DNA of 64,000 nucleotides from Dehalococcoidia bacterium (GTDB taxonomy: Bacteria; Chloroflexota; Dehalococcoidia; Dehalococcoidales; Fen-1064). The notes beneath the pieces were generated by a model. That model did not search any database. It was not told the DNA's origin and saw nothing but the letters and a program-made list of their open reading frames with translations. A program made the translations under genes and the position numbers. This document shows, piece after piece, positions 16,273 through 25,371 of the stretch. The stretch is taken from contig DUEV01000001.1 in the NCBI GenBank assembly GCA_011170375.1, forward strand, positions 124,001-188,000, given 5' to 3'. How positions within the stretch are numbered: the stretch's first letter is position 1; each line of letters starts with the position of its first letter.

Positions 16273-17978
16273 CTGGGACTGGTCCCTTCGATGATTTTCC
16301 TGACTCGGGCAGCCACCTCCGCCAGCGGGACAAACTCAGAATCTTTTTCGGGACGCAGCTTGATTTCGACGGTGGCCTTCTCTAAGGTGCGGGGGCTAAT
16401 GGTGACCCGGATAGGAATTCCGAGGAGGTCGGCGTCGTTGAACTTGACCCCTGGTGATTCCTTACGGTCGTCGAAGAGGACCTCGATACCCTCACCTTCA
16501 AGCTCGGCATACAGCTTCTCAGCGACCTCGGAGACCTCGGTATCTTCGCGATAGAGCGGGCAAAGGTAAACGTGGTAGGGGGCAATCGATAATGGCCAGA
16601 TAATACCCTTGTCATCGTGGCTGTACTCAATAGCCGCCGCCATGAGCCTGCCGAAGCCGATACCATAGCAGCCCATAACGATGGGATGTGACTCACCGCT
16701 ATCGTCTACATAGTTAGCTCCAAGAATGTCGCTGTATAGGGTGCCCAGTTTGAAGACATGACCGACCTCGATACCGCGGGTGGATTCCAGTTTGTGGTCG
16801 CATTTCGGGCAGGTATTTCCAGCCTTGGCCAGGGTGATATCGGTAACGATTTCGGCGCTGAAGTCTCGTCCGTAGTTAACGTTCCTGACGTGGGTATCCG
16901 GCTTGTTGGCACCACCGACCAGATTAGATGTTACGGGGACCGAGTCGTCAGCGATAATACGTATGCCGCTAATCCCGACCGGTGACGCGGAGCCGGCTAC
17001 GATTCCGGCTTCGATAACTTCTTCCTCGGTGGCCAGACGCAAATCGAGACAGTGAAGGGCGTTTTGCAGCTTGATATCGTTGACATCGAGGTCGCCGCGA
17101 ATGACGACGAAGATAAATGCACCGTCAGCGATGTAGAAGACGGCTTTTAGGGTATGACTCCGGGGTATCCCGAGAAAACCGGATACCTCCTCGATGCTGG
17201 TCATGCCGGGAGTGGCGACCTCTTCCAGAGGCAGCGGCTCACCGCCGTCGATTTTCTCCTTGATAATCTCGGCTTTCTCCGTATTGGCGGCGTAGTCACC
17301 CATGGGGCAGTAGAGAATCTCATTCTCGCCGCTATCGGTGACGAGCATGAACTCGTGCGATTCCTTACCGCCGATAGGCCCGCTGTCGGCCTCGACCATC
17401 ATCGAAGGAAGTCCGCAACGATCGTAGATGTTCTTATAGGCGCGGAGCATATTCCGGTAGCTTTCATCAAGCCCTGCCTCGTCAGCATCAAAGCTGTAGA
17501 GGTCCTTCATGTGAAATTCACGTGCCCTTATCAGGCCGCCGCGGGGTCTTGGCTCGTCGCGGAACTTGACCTGTATCTGGTAGAGGAGCTTGGGAAGGTC
17601 CCGGTAGCTCTGTACATGGTGGGTCAAAAGCTGGGTAAGTACCTCTTCATGGGTGGGCCCGAGGACAAGGGGGCGTTCCCGCCTGTCTGTCAGGGTAAAG
17701 AGGCTTTTACCCCAGATTTGGTCACGCCCGGATTGCTTCCATAGTTCCAGGGGCTGCAGTACCGGCAGATTGAGCTCCTGGCCTCCGGCATTGTTCATCT
17801 CTTCGCGGATGATATTCTCTATCTTCCTCAGCACGCGCCAGGCAAGAGGCAGATAGGAATAGACGCCGGTGGCTACTTGGCTTATCATCCCGGCCCTGAG
17901 CAGTAGCTGGTGGCTGATGAGTTCTGCCTCAGCTGGAATTTCTCGTTGCGTTTTTCCGAACAGTTTTGATACGCGCAT
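16269..17978 (-). CDS. proS: prolyl-tRNA synthetase, bacterial type with editing insertion
   Basis: 569 aa, the expected size for the form with an INS deacylase domain between motifs 2 and 3. Motif 2 region: LYQIQVKFRDEPRPRGGLIR, then EFHMKDLYSFD. The INS domain lies at about 225-400. Motif 3: HPIVMGCYGIGFGRLMAA. The C-terminal anticodon-binding domain has VLFDDRKESPGVKF. Cys residues in TCPKCDHKLE may bind zinc. Charges tRNA-Pro and hydrolyses Ala-tRNA-Pro. Confidence 0.96.
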   Translation of the reverse strand: MRVSKLFGKTQREIPAEAELISHQLLLRAGMISQVATGVYSYLPLAWRVLRKIENIIREEMNNAGGQELNLPVLQPLELWKQSGRDQIWGKSLFTLTDRRERPLVLGPTHEEVLTQLLTHHVQSYRDLPKLLYQIQVKFRDEPRPRGGLIRAREFHMKDLYSFDADEAGLDESYRNMLRAYKNIYDRCGLPSMMVEADSGPIGGKESHEFMLVTDSGENEILYCPMGDYAANTEKAEIIKEKIDGGEPLPLEEVATPGMTSIEEVSGFLGIPRSHTLKAVFYIADGAFIFVVIRGDLDVNDIKLQNALHCLDLRLATEEEVIEAGIVAGSASPVGISGIRIIADDSVPVTSNLVGGANKPDTHVRNVNYGRDFSAEIVTDITLAKAGNTCPKCDHKLESTRGIEVGHVFKLGTLYSDILGANYVDDSGESHPIVMGCYGIGFGRLMAAAIEYSHDDKGIIWPLSIAPYHVYLCPLYREDTEVSEVAEKLYAELEGEGIEVLFDDRKESPGVKFNDADLLGIPIRVTISPRTLEKATVEIKLRPEKDSEFVPLAEVAARVRKIIEGTSPS

Positions 17979-18325
17979 TTACCATATTAAACCACATCAA
18001 ACGGGTTTATGCCAATCGGGCGGCTTTTTACGAGGGAGCGGGTTTACCGTAGTTGTTTGGTGTAGCGAAATAGCTTAATATAATTAATTGGTGAATAACT
18101 ATAGCTCACGTCAATAGGTTCATATAATTAAAAAAATCAAGTATGAGTTAGATACTGTGAGGATAGGTGAGAACGAACGCTGATGATCGTGGTTTCAGAC
18201 GTGTGGTGATTTCCCCATTGCTGCCAGCGGAGTTGACTATATTAATATAGATGGCCGTATAATATTGTATAAATTAAGTATGGAGTGAAAATAATTAAGG
18301 TTGATGTAGTAATTACTGGGGAAAT
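17979..18325 (+). promoter_or_regulatory. AT-rich intergenic region with promoter toward the DUF1028 gene
   Basis: No gene seen in these 347 nt between divergent proS and the DUF1028 gene. Plus strand TTGACT (18233-18238) and TATAAT (18258-18263) are spaced 19 bp. No convincing proS promoter was identified. The stretch 18070-18160 is notably AT-rich. Confidence 0.5.
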
Positions 18326-19273
18326 ATGCTGATGAGCGTTTCGGGGATGACAGATAGCCTGTCCATTATCGCCTTTGACTTGGTGAGCAACCAGCTGGGG
18401 GGAGGATTACTGACGCATACTTTTGGAGCCTGCCAGGGTATTATTTATATTGAGCCTGGGGTTGGTGTTGCTGTTGGACAGGCGGCTAGTAATCCCTTTT
18501 ATGGTTTCGCGGGGCTTGCGATGATGCGGCTGGGGAGAACGCCGGCGGAAGTATTAGATAGTATCATAGGGCCAGGAAGTGAGGCTGAGCGTCAACAAAT
18601 TGCTATGGTTGACGTGCAGGGGAATGTGGCAGCATATACTGGCTTGAAATGCAGTCCGGCGGCAGGGCACAGGACGGGGAATCACTACTCCTGCCAGGCC
18701 AACCTTATGCTTAGGGACACGGTTTGGGAGAAGATGGCAGAAGCCTTCGAGAGTAGTGCGGGAGAGCTGATTGACCGCCTTATGAGCGCTATGGAGGCCG
18801 GAGAAAAAGAGGGTGGCGATAGCCGTGGGGCACGGTGTGCACTGGTCAAGGTCTACAATGCTGAACCGCCGAAGAGACCGTGGTCGCATTTGGTTTACGA
18901 CTTCAGGATATATGACCATCCTGAGCCTTTGACGGAACTTAGGCGTTTGGTAAAGACGCAGAGGGCGCATCTGGCGGCAGGCGCAGCTAACAGGCTACTA
19001 GAAAAAGACAACGTAGATGACGAACAGGTGACCATAGCAAGAGGGCGGTTGAATGAGGCACTTACTATGATTCCGGATATTGAGTGCCGATTGGAACACC
19101 AGTGTGAGCAGGCAGTGCTACTGTTCAATGTCGGACGGATTGAAGAAGCTCTCGACATGTTCAAGCGGGTATTTGCGGCCAATCCTATCTGGCGTGAAAT
19201 AATTAGACGGGATGCCAGCATCGTTCCTGATAAGCCTTTTGCTAAACAGCTTGATAGGATTCTGGCTCAGTGA
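18326..19273 (+). CDS. DUF1028 family protein with C-terminal helical extension
   Basis: 315 aa. The N-terminal half is an Ntn-hydrolase-like DUF1028 domain: SIIAFDLVSNQLGGGLLTH, then GVGVAVGQAASNPFYG, VDVQGNVAAYTGLKC, HYSCQANLML and GGDSRGARCALV. Residues 210-315 are helical and tetratricopeptide-like. The domain's reaction is not established; relatives are annotated as putative secreted or peptidoglycan-linked proteins, but no signal peptide is seen. Three in-frame ATGs occur at residues 1, 3 and 8. Confidence 0.8.
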   Translation: MLMSVSGMTDSLSIIAFDLVSNQLGGGLLTHTFGACQGIIYIEPGVGVAVGQAASNPFYGFAGLAMMRLGRTPAEVLDSIIGPGSEAERQQIAMVDVQGNVAAYTGLKCSPAAGHRTGNHYSCQANLMLRDTVWEKMAEAFESSAGELIDRLMSAMEAGEKEGGDSRGARCALVKVYNAEPPKRPWSHLVYDFRIYDHPEPLTELRRLVKTQRAHLAAGAANRLLEKDNVDDEQVTIARGRLNEALTMIPDIECRLEHQCEQAVLLFNVGRIEEALDMFKRVFAANPIWREIIRRDASIVPDKPFAKQLDRILAQ

Positions 19274-19342
19274 GGTCGTTTATCAGTGAAAGGTACAGGA
19301 ACATTAGTCTGGTAAAAATCCGGTGAAAGGAGATTGACGTAC

Positions 19343-19702
19343 ATGGCAAAAGACTGGTATGAACTGACCCGGCTCACGAGGGGAGCGCCCGCCATTGTGG
19401 AGCGGGTACGCCTGGTGAATAGCGACATCGCTATCGAGGGGAGCTTTGAGCTACCGCCACTGGCCCGCTTATCTTCTGATGACCAGGTCTTCGTGATGGC
19501 CTTTGTCCGTTCTCACGGGTCTATCAAGGAGATGGAGCAGGTCTTCGGTATCAGCTACCCCACGGTGAAAAACCGTCTGAACCGTATTGCGGAACAGTTC
19601 CCATTTGTCGAGACTGCCCCGGCAGCTACGCAGACGGAGGTGCTGTCACAACTCGAGCGGGGTGAAATAACTGCCGATGAGGCGATTGAGAGGTTATCGT
19701 AA
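19343..19702 (+). CDS. DUF2089-type helix-turn-helix protein
   Basis: 119 aa from ATG 19343, chosen because AAAGGAG lies 10 nt upstream; a TTG at 19334 is too close to it. The body matches the DUF2089 core: FELPPLARLSSDDQVFVMAF, then VRSHGSIKEMEQVFGISYPTVKNRL, a sigma-like HTH. The N-terminal zinc-ribbon Cys pairs often found in the family are missing. The tail QLERGEITADEAIERL repeats the motif at the head of the SHOCT-like protein two genes on. Overlaps the next gene by 1 nt (TAATG). Confidence 0.8.
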   Translation: MAKDWYELTRLTRGAPAIVERVRLVNSDIAIEGSFELPPLARLSSDDQVFVMAFVRSHGSIKEMEQVFGISYPTVKNRLNRIAEQFPFVETAPAATQTEVLSQLERGEITADEAIERLS

Positions 19703-19980
19703 TGATGCGACCACCTTTGTTTTTGAAAATGCGTTTTCGCGGCAAACACCGACGCTTTAGCCTGTGGCTACCATTGTTTCTTATTGGGCCGTTATTACTG
19801 GTCGGTGCGCTGATACTGCTGCCTCTGGTATTGCTGGCGGCGATTATACTGTTTCCGTTTGGCTGGAGCCTGACGGTACTGATGTTCGGCCCACTGGTGC
19901 TGAGGGTACTTTGCGCACTGCGTGGGCTCCAGGTGGATATCCAAGATGGTAAAGAACAGGTCTACATATCGTTCAAATAA
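19702..19980 (+). CDS. small membrane protein of the DUF2089/SHOCT-like operon
   Basis: 92 aa. A basic N-terminus (KMRFRGKHRRF) is followed by two long hydrophobic helices, about 19-45 and 48-66. The short soluble tail VDIQDGKEQVYISFK resembles the end of the downstream protein (IDVQGGQEGKVRVYFE). Start and upstream stop share one base. Not assigned to a named family; probably the membrane partner of its soluble neighbours. Confidence 0.72.
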   Translation: MMRPPLFLKMRFRGKHRRFSLWLPLFLIGPLLLVGALILLPLVLLAAIILFPFGWSLTVLMFGPLVLRVLCALRGLQVDIQDGKEQVYISFK

Positions 19981-20006
19981 AAAAATACTAATGGAGGTAT
20001 ATGAAA

Positions 20007-20447
20007 ATGAGTGAGAACCGGAGAAGAATTCTTGATATGCTTGCCGAGGGGAAGGTGAGTGTTAATGAGGCGGAGCGACTGCTGGCGGCGATGGGAGAAT
20101 CTACTGGTGATACTGGGTTCTCCACGGCGGGCGAGACTGCTAAGGACGAGCGCAAGTACCTGCGGGTTGTGGTTGAGCCGAATCCGGATGCAGGGCCGGG
20201 GGCTGAGCAGCACCGTGTCAATATCCGGGTGCCGATGGCACTAATCAGGGCGGGGGTAAAGCTGACGTCGCTGATACCGTCGAATGCGACCACCAAGATT
20301 AATGAGGAACTCCATAAAAGCGGGGTGGACTTCGATGTCAGCAATATTAAGCCTGAGAACCTGAATGAGCTGGTGGACGCGATGAAAGACCTGGAGATTG
20401 ATGTCCAGGGTGGCCAAGAAGGCAAGGTAAGGGTCTATTTTGAGTAA
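20007..20447 (+). CDS. SHOCT-like (YvlB/LiaX N-domain type) protein
   Basis: 146 aa from ATG 20007, 9 nt after GGAGG; ATG 20001 is only 3 nt away. The N-terminal helix RRRILDMLAEGKVSVNEAERLL is the SHOCT-like motif, followed by a linker. The beta-rich domain begins KYLRVVVEP, with RVNIRVPMALIRAG and LVDAMKDLEIDVQGG. Relatives act in envelope-stress sensing in Firmicutes; the role here is inferred from domain and operon only. Confidence 0.78.
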   Translation: MSENRRRILDMLAEGKVSVNEAERLLAAMGESTGDTGFSTAGETAKDERKYLRVVVEPNPDAGPGAEQHRVNIRVPMALIRAGVKLTSLIPSNATTKINEELHKSGVDFDVSNIKPENLNELVDAMKDLEIDVQGGQEGKVRVYFE

Positions 20448-20518
20448 ATGGGTTAGATATCGAGCAAGATAACTACCTGAAATACTAAAGCGTTTTCTTC
20501 GTGAAAAGAGGTTTAACC

Positions 20519-21514
20519 ATGAGAACTACTGAATCTGGGATCCAGGACGTGGTCTTAGAGATAGATGAGCTTTGTAAAGCGTACACTAAGGGTATCTTGG
20601 TTAACGATAATATATCTCTTTCACTACGGCAGGGTGAAATCTTCGGCTTACTAGGACCTAATGGGGCCGGTAAGACAACTCTTGTCAACCAGATTATTGG
20701 CCTTGTGAAACCGGACTCAGGCAGAATCACACTGGATGGTGTCGATGTAATCACCAAACCCGGCTATGCCCGACAGGCTTGCTCCTTACAAGCTCAAACG
20801 CAGGTGCCGATTGCCGGGCTTACCACTAGGCAGGCAATTGAGCTGGTGGGTCGGGTGCGTGGAGGTGATACCAGAAGTGTGCGGGAACGAGCGCTACAAT
20901 TAATTAACCAGCTTGAGATGGAAGAGTGGGCAAACAAAGCTGCCGAGAGTTTTTCTGGAGGGATGCGCCGTCTGGTTGCCTTCTGTATGGCAGTAGTGGT
21001 GCCGGGTCGCATCGTCATACTTGATGAGCCGACGAATGATGTTGACCCTTTGCGGCGTCGACTACTCTGGCAGCAGGTACGAGCTCTGATAGGTATGGGT
21101 TCTACCGTGCTACTGGTGACGCATAATGTACTTGAAGCAGAGCGGGCCGTCGACCGTTTGGCAATTATTAATAACGGTAGAGTGGTCGGAGTGGGAACGC
21201 CAGGTTCACTCAAAGAAAATGGCGATGAAAATATCCGATTCGAGCTTGTTTTGGAACCGAGAGTAGATGCGCCGGCACTACCCGAGTTTATACAATCGAC
21301 CTTCGTTACTGGCAGGCGTTTGGTCAACAGACTGGCAGAAAGAGACATAGCACCGGCTGTACAATGGGCGCGTAATCTCAAAGAGAGGAGCATAGTAGAG
21401 GAGTTCTCAATTGGTCCGACTACTCTTGAAGACGTGTATGTAAAAGTGGTTGGTCGTGCAGATGCTCAGGAGATGCCCGAAAATGAGGTGAGTCATGACA
21501 CAATCGCTTCGTAG
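20519..21514 (+). CDS. ABC transporter ATP-binding protein
   Basis: 331 aa from ATG 20519, 6 nt after AGAGG. Walker A GPNGAGKTT, Q-loop region near LQAQTQVP, signature FSGGMRR, Walker B IVILDEPTNDVDP and switch His VTHN. The C-terminal extension from about 225 is typical of ABC-2 exporters of the drug/polyketide-resistance or NodI type. The partner permease follows with a 20-nt overlap. Substrate unknown. Confidence 0.92.
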   Translation: MRTTESGIQDVVLEIDELCKAYTKGILVNDNISLSLRQGEIFGLLGPNGAGKTTLVNQIIGLVKPDSGRITLDGVDVITKPGYARQACSLQAQTQVPIAGLTTRQAIELVGRVRGGDTRSVRERALQLINQLEMEEWANKAAESFSGGMRRLVAFCMAVVVPGRIVILDEPTNDVDPLRRRLLWQQVRALIGMGSTVLLVTHNVLEAERAVDRLAIINNGRVVGVGTPGSLKENGDENIRFELVLEPRVDAPALPEFIQSTFVTGRRLVNRLAERDIAPAVQWARNLKERSIVEEFSIGPTTLEDVYVKVVGRADAQEMPENEVSHDTIAS

Positions 21515-22232
21515 CTACGGTCTCATGCTGAAGTGGCAGGCACTCAGCAAAAAACCGATACTCGCCCTTACCTTAGTCGTACAGGTCATGATTGCCACTG
21601 GTTTCATTTTTGGTCTCGGGTTCTTTTACCACGAGATTACACCGGAGACGGCCAGATTTATTACCACTGGTGCACCTACCATCATTTTGATGACAGTTGG
21701 GCTGGTGCTCGTGCCTCAGATGGTGGCCATGGCCAGGACTGAAGGAACCTTTGACTATATCTGGTCGTTGCCCGTACCGAGACTTGTTTACATAGCTGCC
21801 GATGCTACAATCTGGGTGTTGATTGCTTTGCCAGGTCTGGTTTTGGCTCTGGTAATAGGAGCAATTCATTATAATTTTGGACTGGAGATAAGTCCGTTAG
21901 TTGTGCCCGCTGTGCTGCTCATATCGGCAGCCGGCATGTTTTTAGGGTACTCTATTGCTCACGGCGCCCCCAAGCCGGAGATGGCGAACCTGGCTACTCA
22001 GATTATAGTGTTTGCTATAATGCTATTCTCGCCTGTCATGTACCCGATAGAGCAGCTTCCTGATTGGATGGCGGCAATACACCGGGTGCTGCCGGTGAAG
22101 TACATGGCAGACCTGACCCGGGTCACGCTCACAGATATGGATGTCAACCTCGGGCTGGCTTTTGGTGTTGTTGGGGCCTGGTGTCTGGCAGGATTCATTA
22201 TTACGTACGCACTGGTGAGGCGGCGACGTTAG
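21495..22232 (+). CDS. ABC-2 type transporter permease
   Basis: 245 aa with six predicted helices. EGTFDYIWSLPVPRLVYI and LFSPVMYPIEQLPDWM with LPVKYMADLTR are the family's conserved cytosolic and helix-6 segments. The ATG lies inside the ATPase gene with GAGGTGA upstream, so the two are coupled and presumably form a heteromeric exporter. Confidence 0.9.
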   Translation: MTQSLRSYGLMLKWQALSKKPILALTLVVQVMIATGFIFGLGFFYHEITPETARFITTGAPTIILMTVGLVLVPQMVAMARTEGTFDYIWSLPVPRLVYIAADATIWVLIALPGLVLALVIGAIHYNFGLEISPLVVPAVLLISAAGMFLGYSIAHGAPKPEMANLATQIIVFAIMLFSPVMYPIEQLPDWMAAIHRVLPVKYMADLTRVTLTDMDVNLGLAFGVVGAWCLAGFIITYALVRRRR

Positions 22233-22297
22233 CTGACATCAAGATTAGCTCTTTGGACAAAGGGGCTTTGCCACTACTCTACTAGTCTGGAAATAGA

Positions 22298-22577
22298 GGC
22301 CCCATCCCCTTTATCCCCTTCCCCACTGGGGAAGGGGGATTTTATTGAAAAAAAGGACTTCGCCCCTCTCAAACTCCCCGCTCAATATAGTGTATAGTGG
22401 CTATGCCTTCTTAAAGGTCTCTTGTTGAACGGATTCTTTTCGAGCCCCAGTTTTGATAGTACGGCACCATCTAAGGTGCGAACGACCCCTGCCCGAATTC
22501 TGCCTTCTCACCGTTTTGGTGAGTCAGAGGGGTGAAATCCCTCTGAGCGGGGGATTTCAAGGGGGTGTCCCCCTTGA
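22298..22577. repeat. structured intergenic repeat, copy A
   Basis: About 280 nt, clearly related to copy B (23689-23960) on the other side of ispG, in the same orientation. Hairpins in order: a 10-bp perfect stem at 22315-22337; GCACC/GGTGC near 22474-22490; CTCACC-GTTTT-GGTGAG at 22507-22523; AGAGGG/CCCTCT at 22526-22544; and CAAGGGGG-TGT-CCCCCTTG ending at 22576. No reading frame is shared between the copies. It fills the gap between the ABC permease and ispG. Confidence 0.85.
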
Positions 22578-22607
22578 GTGTATGGTGTGTGCTGTCTCTG
22601 GCCGTGT

Positions 22608-23654
22608 TTAAAGCCTCTCCACCTCAGCCATAAGAGCCTTTACAAAATCCTTTTCCTCCACCGTCCCGATTTGCTCGCCCTTCCTGAAGAGCACCCCGCG
22701 GCCTTTGCCGCAGGCAATGCCTATATCGGCGTCTTTGGCTTCGCCGGGGCCGTTGACCACGCAGCCCATCACGGCCACCTTTATCGGTTTCTTTATCTTC
22801 TCCAGTCGCCTGCCGACCTCTTCCGCCAGGCTGATGATATCGACCTCGGTACGGCCACAGGAGGGGCAACTTACCAGCACCGGGCCGTGCTGTCGCAGGT
22901 CCAGGCTCTTCAGTATCTCGTAGCCGGCGATTACCTCCTCCCTGGGGTGGGTAGTCAGCGATACGCGGATGGTGTCGCCGATGCCCATATAGAGCAGTGT
23001 ACCGATACCAACAGCGCTGCGGATGACACCGGTGCGGGGTAGGCCTGCCTCAGTGATGCCGATGTGCAGGGGGTAGGGTATCTTATTAGCGATGCTCCGG
23101 TAGGCCTCGATAGTGGTCGGGACATCAAAGGCCTTGAGGGATACCTTGATAAGGTCGAAATTGAGGCTCTCCAGAAGTCTTATTTGCTCCAGGGCGGCCT
23201 CGACCATCTGCTCAGCGACAGATAACTTCGGGTCGGCTGTCTTGGGCAGGCTGCCGGCGTTTAGCCCGATGCGGATGGGAACGTCCCTCTCTTTGGCAGC
23301 ATGGACTACGGCACTGACCTTATCAGGTTCGCTGATATTGCCGGGATTGAGCCGGAGGCCGTCACAACCTGCCTCCAGCGCTGCCAGTGCCAGGCGGTAA
23401 TCGAAGTGAATGTCGACAACGAGGGGGATAGTGATGCCCCGCTTGATTTCTCTGATTGCCGCGGTAGCTTCCATGTCCGGCACCGCCACCCGCACCAGCT
23501 CGCAGTCGACCTCCTCAAGCTCTTTAATCTGTTTGATGGTAGATACAACGTCTCGCGTATCGGTACTGGTCATCGACTGCACAACGACAGGAGCGCCACC
23601 ACCAATGGTTACATTGCCAATCTGAATAGCCTTACTAATTTTATGTTGGTTCAA
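22608..23654 (-). CDS. ispG: 4-hydroxy-3-methylbut-2-en-1-yl diphosphate synthase (flavodoxin)
   Basis: MEP-pathway enzyme with a [4Fe-4S] cluster; makes HMBPP from MEcPP. 348 aa. The N-terminal barrel has VQSMTSTDTRDV and PLVVDIHFDYRLAL; the Fe-S domain has SCPSCGRTEVD and MGCVVNGPGEAKDADIG. It is bracketed by direct copies of a structured repeat. The rest of the pathway cluster (rseP, dxr, cdsA, uppS) lies upstream on the same strand, and ispH is at 53893. Confidence 0.96.
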   Translation of the reverse strand: MNQHKISKAIQIGNVTIGGGAPVVVQSMTSTDTRDVVSTIKQIKELEEVDCELVRVAVPDMEATAAIREIKRGITIPLVVDIHFDYRLALAALEAGCDGLRLNPGNISEPDKVSAVVHAAKERDVPIRIGLNAGSLPKTADPKLSVAEQMVEAALEQIRLLESLNFDLIKVSLKAFDVPTTIEAYRSIANKIPYPLHIGITEAGLPRTGVIRSAVGIGTLLYMGIGDTIRVSLTTHPREEVIAGYEILKSLDLRQHGPVLVSCPSCGRTEVDIISLAEEVGRRLEKIKKPIKVAVMGCVVNGPGEAKDADIGIACGKGRGVLFRKGEQIGTVEEKDFVKALMAEVERL

Positions 23655-23688
23655 CTTTATCTAACTCTCCCACATGTTTAGTGGTGGT

Positions 23689-23960
23689 GGCCCCATCCCC
23701 TGTGTCCCCTTCCCCAGCGGGGAAGGGGAATATTTATGTAAGAGGGCTGCGCCCTCTAAAACTCCCCCTTTCGACGGTGTTCGGGAGTTTTACCTTTTTG
23801 GATTCTCTGTCTGTAGTTACTCCTAGGATCTCGATAGATTATTACGGCACTTTTTAAGGTGCGAACGACCTCTCCTGAAAGTCTGGCCCCTCACCGTTTT
23901 GGGGAGTCCAGAGGGGTGAAACCCCTTTGGAACGGGGGTGCAAGGGGGTGTCCCCCTTGA
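23689..23960. repeat. structured intergenic repeat, copy B
   Basis: About 272 nt, the same order of hairpins as copy A: 10-bp stem CCCCTTCCCC/GGGGAAGGGG (23706-23728), a GCAC/GGTGC hairpin followed by GAACGACC, then CTCACCGTTTTGGGGAG, AGAGGGGTGAAACCCC, and the terminal CAAGGGGG-TGT-CCCCCTTG (23941-23959). The middle third differs more, while the hairpin ends are best conserved. The remaining 24 bases on either side of the rseP-ispG gap show nothing else. Confidence 0.85.
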
Positions 23961-24042
23961 TTCCTCTTTCCCTCAATAAGGGAAGGGAATGAGTTGATGA
24001 GATTGCTTCTCTCTTGTACCCCCCTCAAGATATTATTTTGCC

Positions 24043-25371
24043 TTAATCACCGGTGACGATTCTCACAATATCGCGGTAGGTGACTGCGAGAAAGGCGGCT
24101 ATCAACAGGAAGAAGCCGGTGGTGTGTATTATCCACTCCTTTCGCGGCGATATTCGCTTGCCACGGCGGACGAACTCCAGCAGGACAAAGGCGAGACGGC
24201 CACCGTCGAGGGCAGGGAGGGGGAATAGGTTGATGATACCCAGGTTGATGCTTATCATAGAGGCGAACTCAAGGAAAGGGCTGACCCCGGCCCGGGCGAA
24301 CTCCCCGCTCATCTCGGCGATACCCACCGGCCCGCGCAGGTCTACCGGCAGGGCACCGGTAAACATGCCGATGATGCCGTTCTTGAAAAGCACCATCAGA
24401 TGGACACACTGGTTGGCCCCGTTCGGTATCGCCTCCCAGAAGGGAAGACTCTCCCGCATGATTGGCCCGGAAGTGACCAGGACCTCAATATCATTGGTGT
24501 CAGCCTGTCCATTTGACTGGTTCTGAGGCGTCAGTTGTAGCTCTTCGACAGATAAGTCAGCGTGCTGTACTGTAATAACAGTGGCCTCATTGATACGAGA
24601 GTAGACATAAAGCTGAAACTCTTCATCATTGGTGACTTCTTCCCAGTCAATGCTTGCCATTAAGTCTTCTCCGTCTATGCTCAGGATGGCATCTCCCCGC
24701 TTGAGCCCGGCACTGGCTGCCGGAGACTCGGAAGAGATACTATCCACCACTACCCAGCTAACTACCGAGATACCGACGGGACCCTGTCCTTCTGGATACT
24801 CCCAGCGGGGAGCTAGCGTCACCTCCTCTACAGATGAATCGGTGTGCTGGACCACTACGGGGATATCATTACCCAGATAGAGGGCGAAGTACAATCTGAG
24901 GTCGTTGATACTTTGCACTTCGCGGTTGTTTACGCTGATAATGATGTCCCCCGGCTTGATGCCAGCCATAGCTGCCGGGGAGTCTGGTGCCACTTCATGG
25001 ACTTTCGCTTCTCCGGTTACAACATCATGGGGTACCATAAAGGCAATTGACAGTAGCAGGAATGGCAGCAACAAGTTCATCAGTGAGCCAGAACCGAGGA
25101 CAAGCAATCTGACAGGGATGCTTTTGGCCGCAAGGCTTCCGGGTACATCGGGGTCTTCCTCACCGGCCATCTTAACAAACCCACCGAGTGGCAGAGCGTT
25201 TATCGAGTAGATGGTATCCCCACGTTTTATCGAAAAGAGCCGGGGCGGATAGAAGAGACCGAACTCCTCTACCTTCACGCCGGTGAGTTTGGCGGTGGTG
25301 AAATGCCCGATTTCGTGGGCAAGAATAACGACAACAATGACGCCGAGGAAGGATAGTATCGTAATCAGCAT
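24043..25371 (-). CDS. rseP: RIP-type intramembrane zinc metalloprotease with two PDZ domains
   Basis: 442 aa. HEIGHFTTAK is the HExxH zinc site in helix 1; the third ligand lies in FPLPALDGGRLAFVLLEF. Two PDZ domains lie between (about 115-205, with KPGDIIISVNNREV, and about 205-300, with KRGDAILSIDGEDL). Site-2 proteases cut membrane-anchored anti-sigma factors or signal-peptide remnants. The start overlaps the dxr end by 7 nt. Confidence 0.94.
   Translation of the reverse strand: MLITILSFLGVIVVVILAHEIGHFTTAKLTGVKVEEFGLFYPPRLFSIKRGDTIYSINALPLGGFVKMAGEEDPDVPGSLAAKSIPVRLLVLGSGSLMNLLLPFLLLSIAFMVPHDVVTGEAKVHEVAPDSPAAMAGIKPGDIIISVNNREVQSINDLRLYFALYLGNDIPVVVQHTDSSVEEVTLAPRWEYPEGQGPVGISVVSWVVVDSISSESPAASAGLKRGDAILSIDGEDLMASIDWEEVTNDEEFQLYVYSRINEATVITVQHADLSVEELQLTPQNQSNGQADTNDIEVLVTSGPIMRESLPFWEAIPNGANQCVHLMVLFKNGIIGMFTGALPVDLRGPVGIAEMSGEFARAGVSPFLEFASMISINLGIINLFPLPALDGGRLAFVLLEFVRRGKRISPRKEWIIHTTGFFLLIAAFLAVTYRDIVRIVTGD

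Noticed and set aside
17154-17744. 196-codon plus-strand frame.
   Set aside because: Antisense shadow of proS; no family features or start signal.
22298-23960. ispG carried on a composite transposon.
   Set aside because: The bracketing repeats encode no transposase and the gene sits in its usual context, so dispersed repeats explain the pattern better.
22298-23960. CRISPR-like repeat array.
   Set aside because: Only two long copies separated by a gene; no short regular repeat-spacer units.
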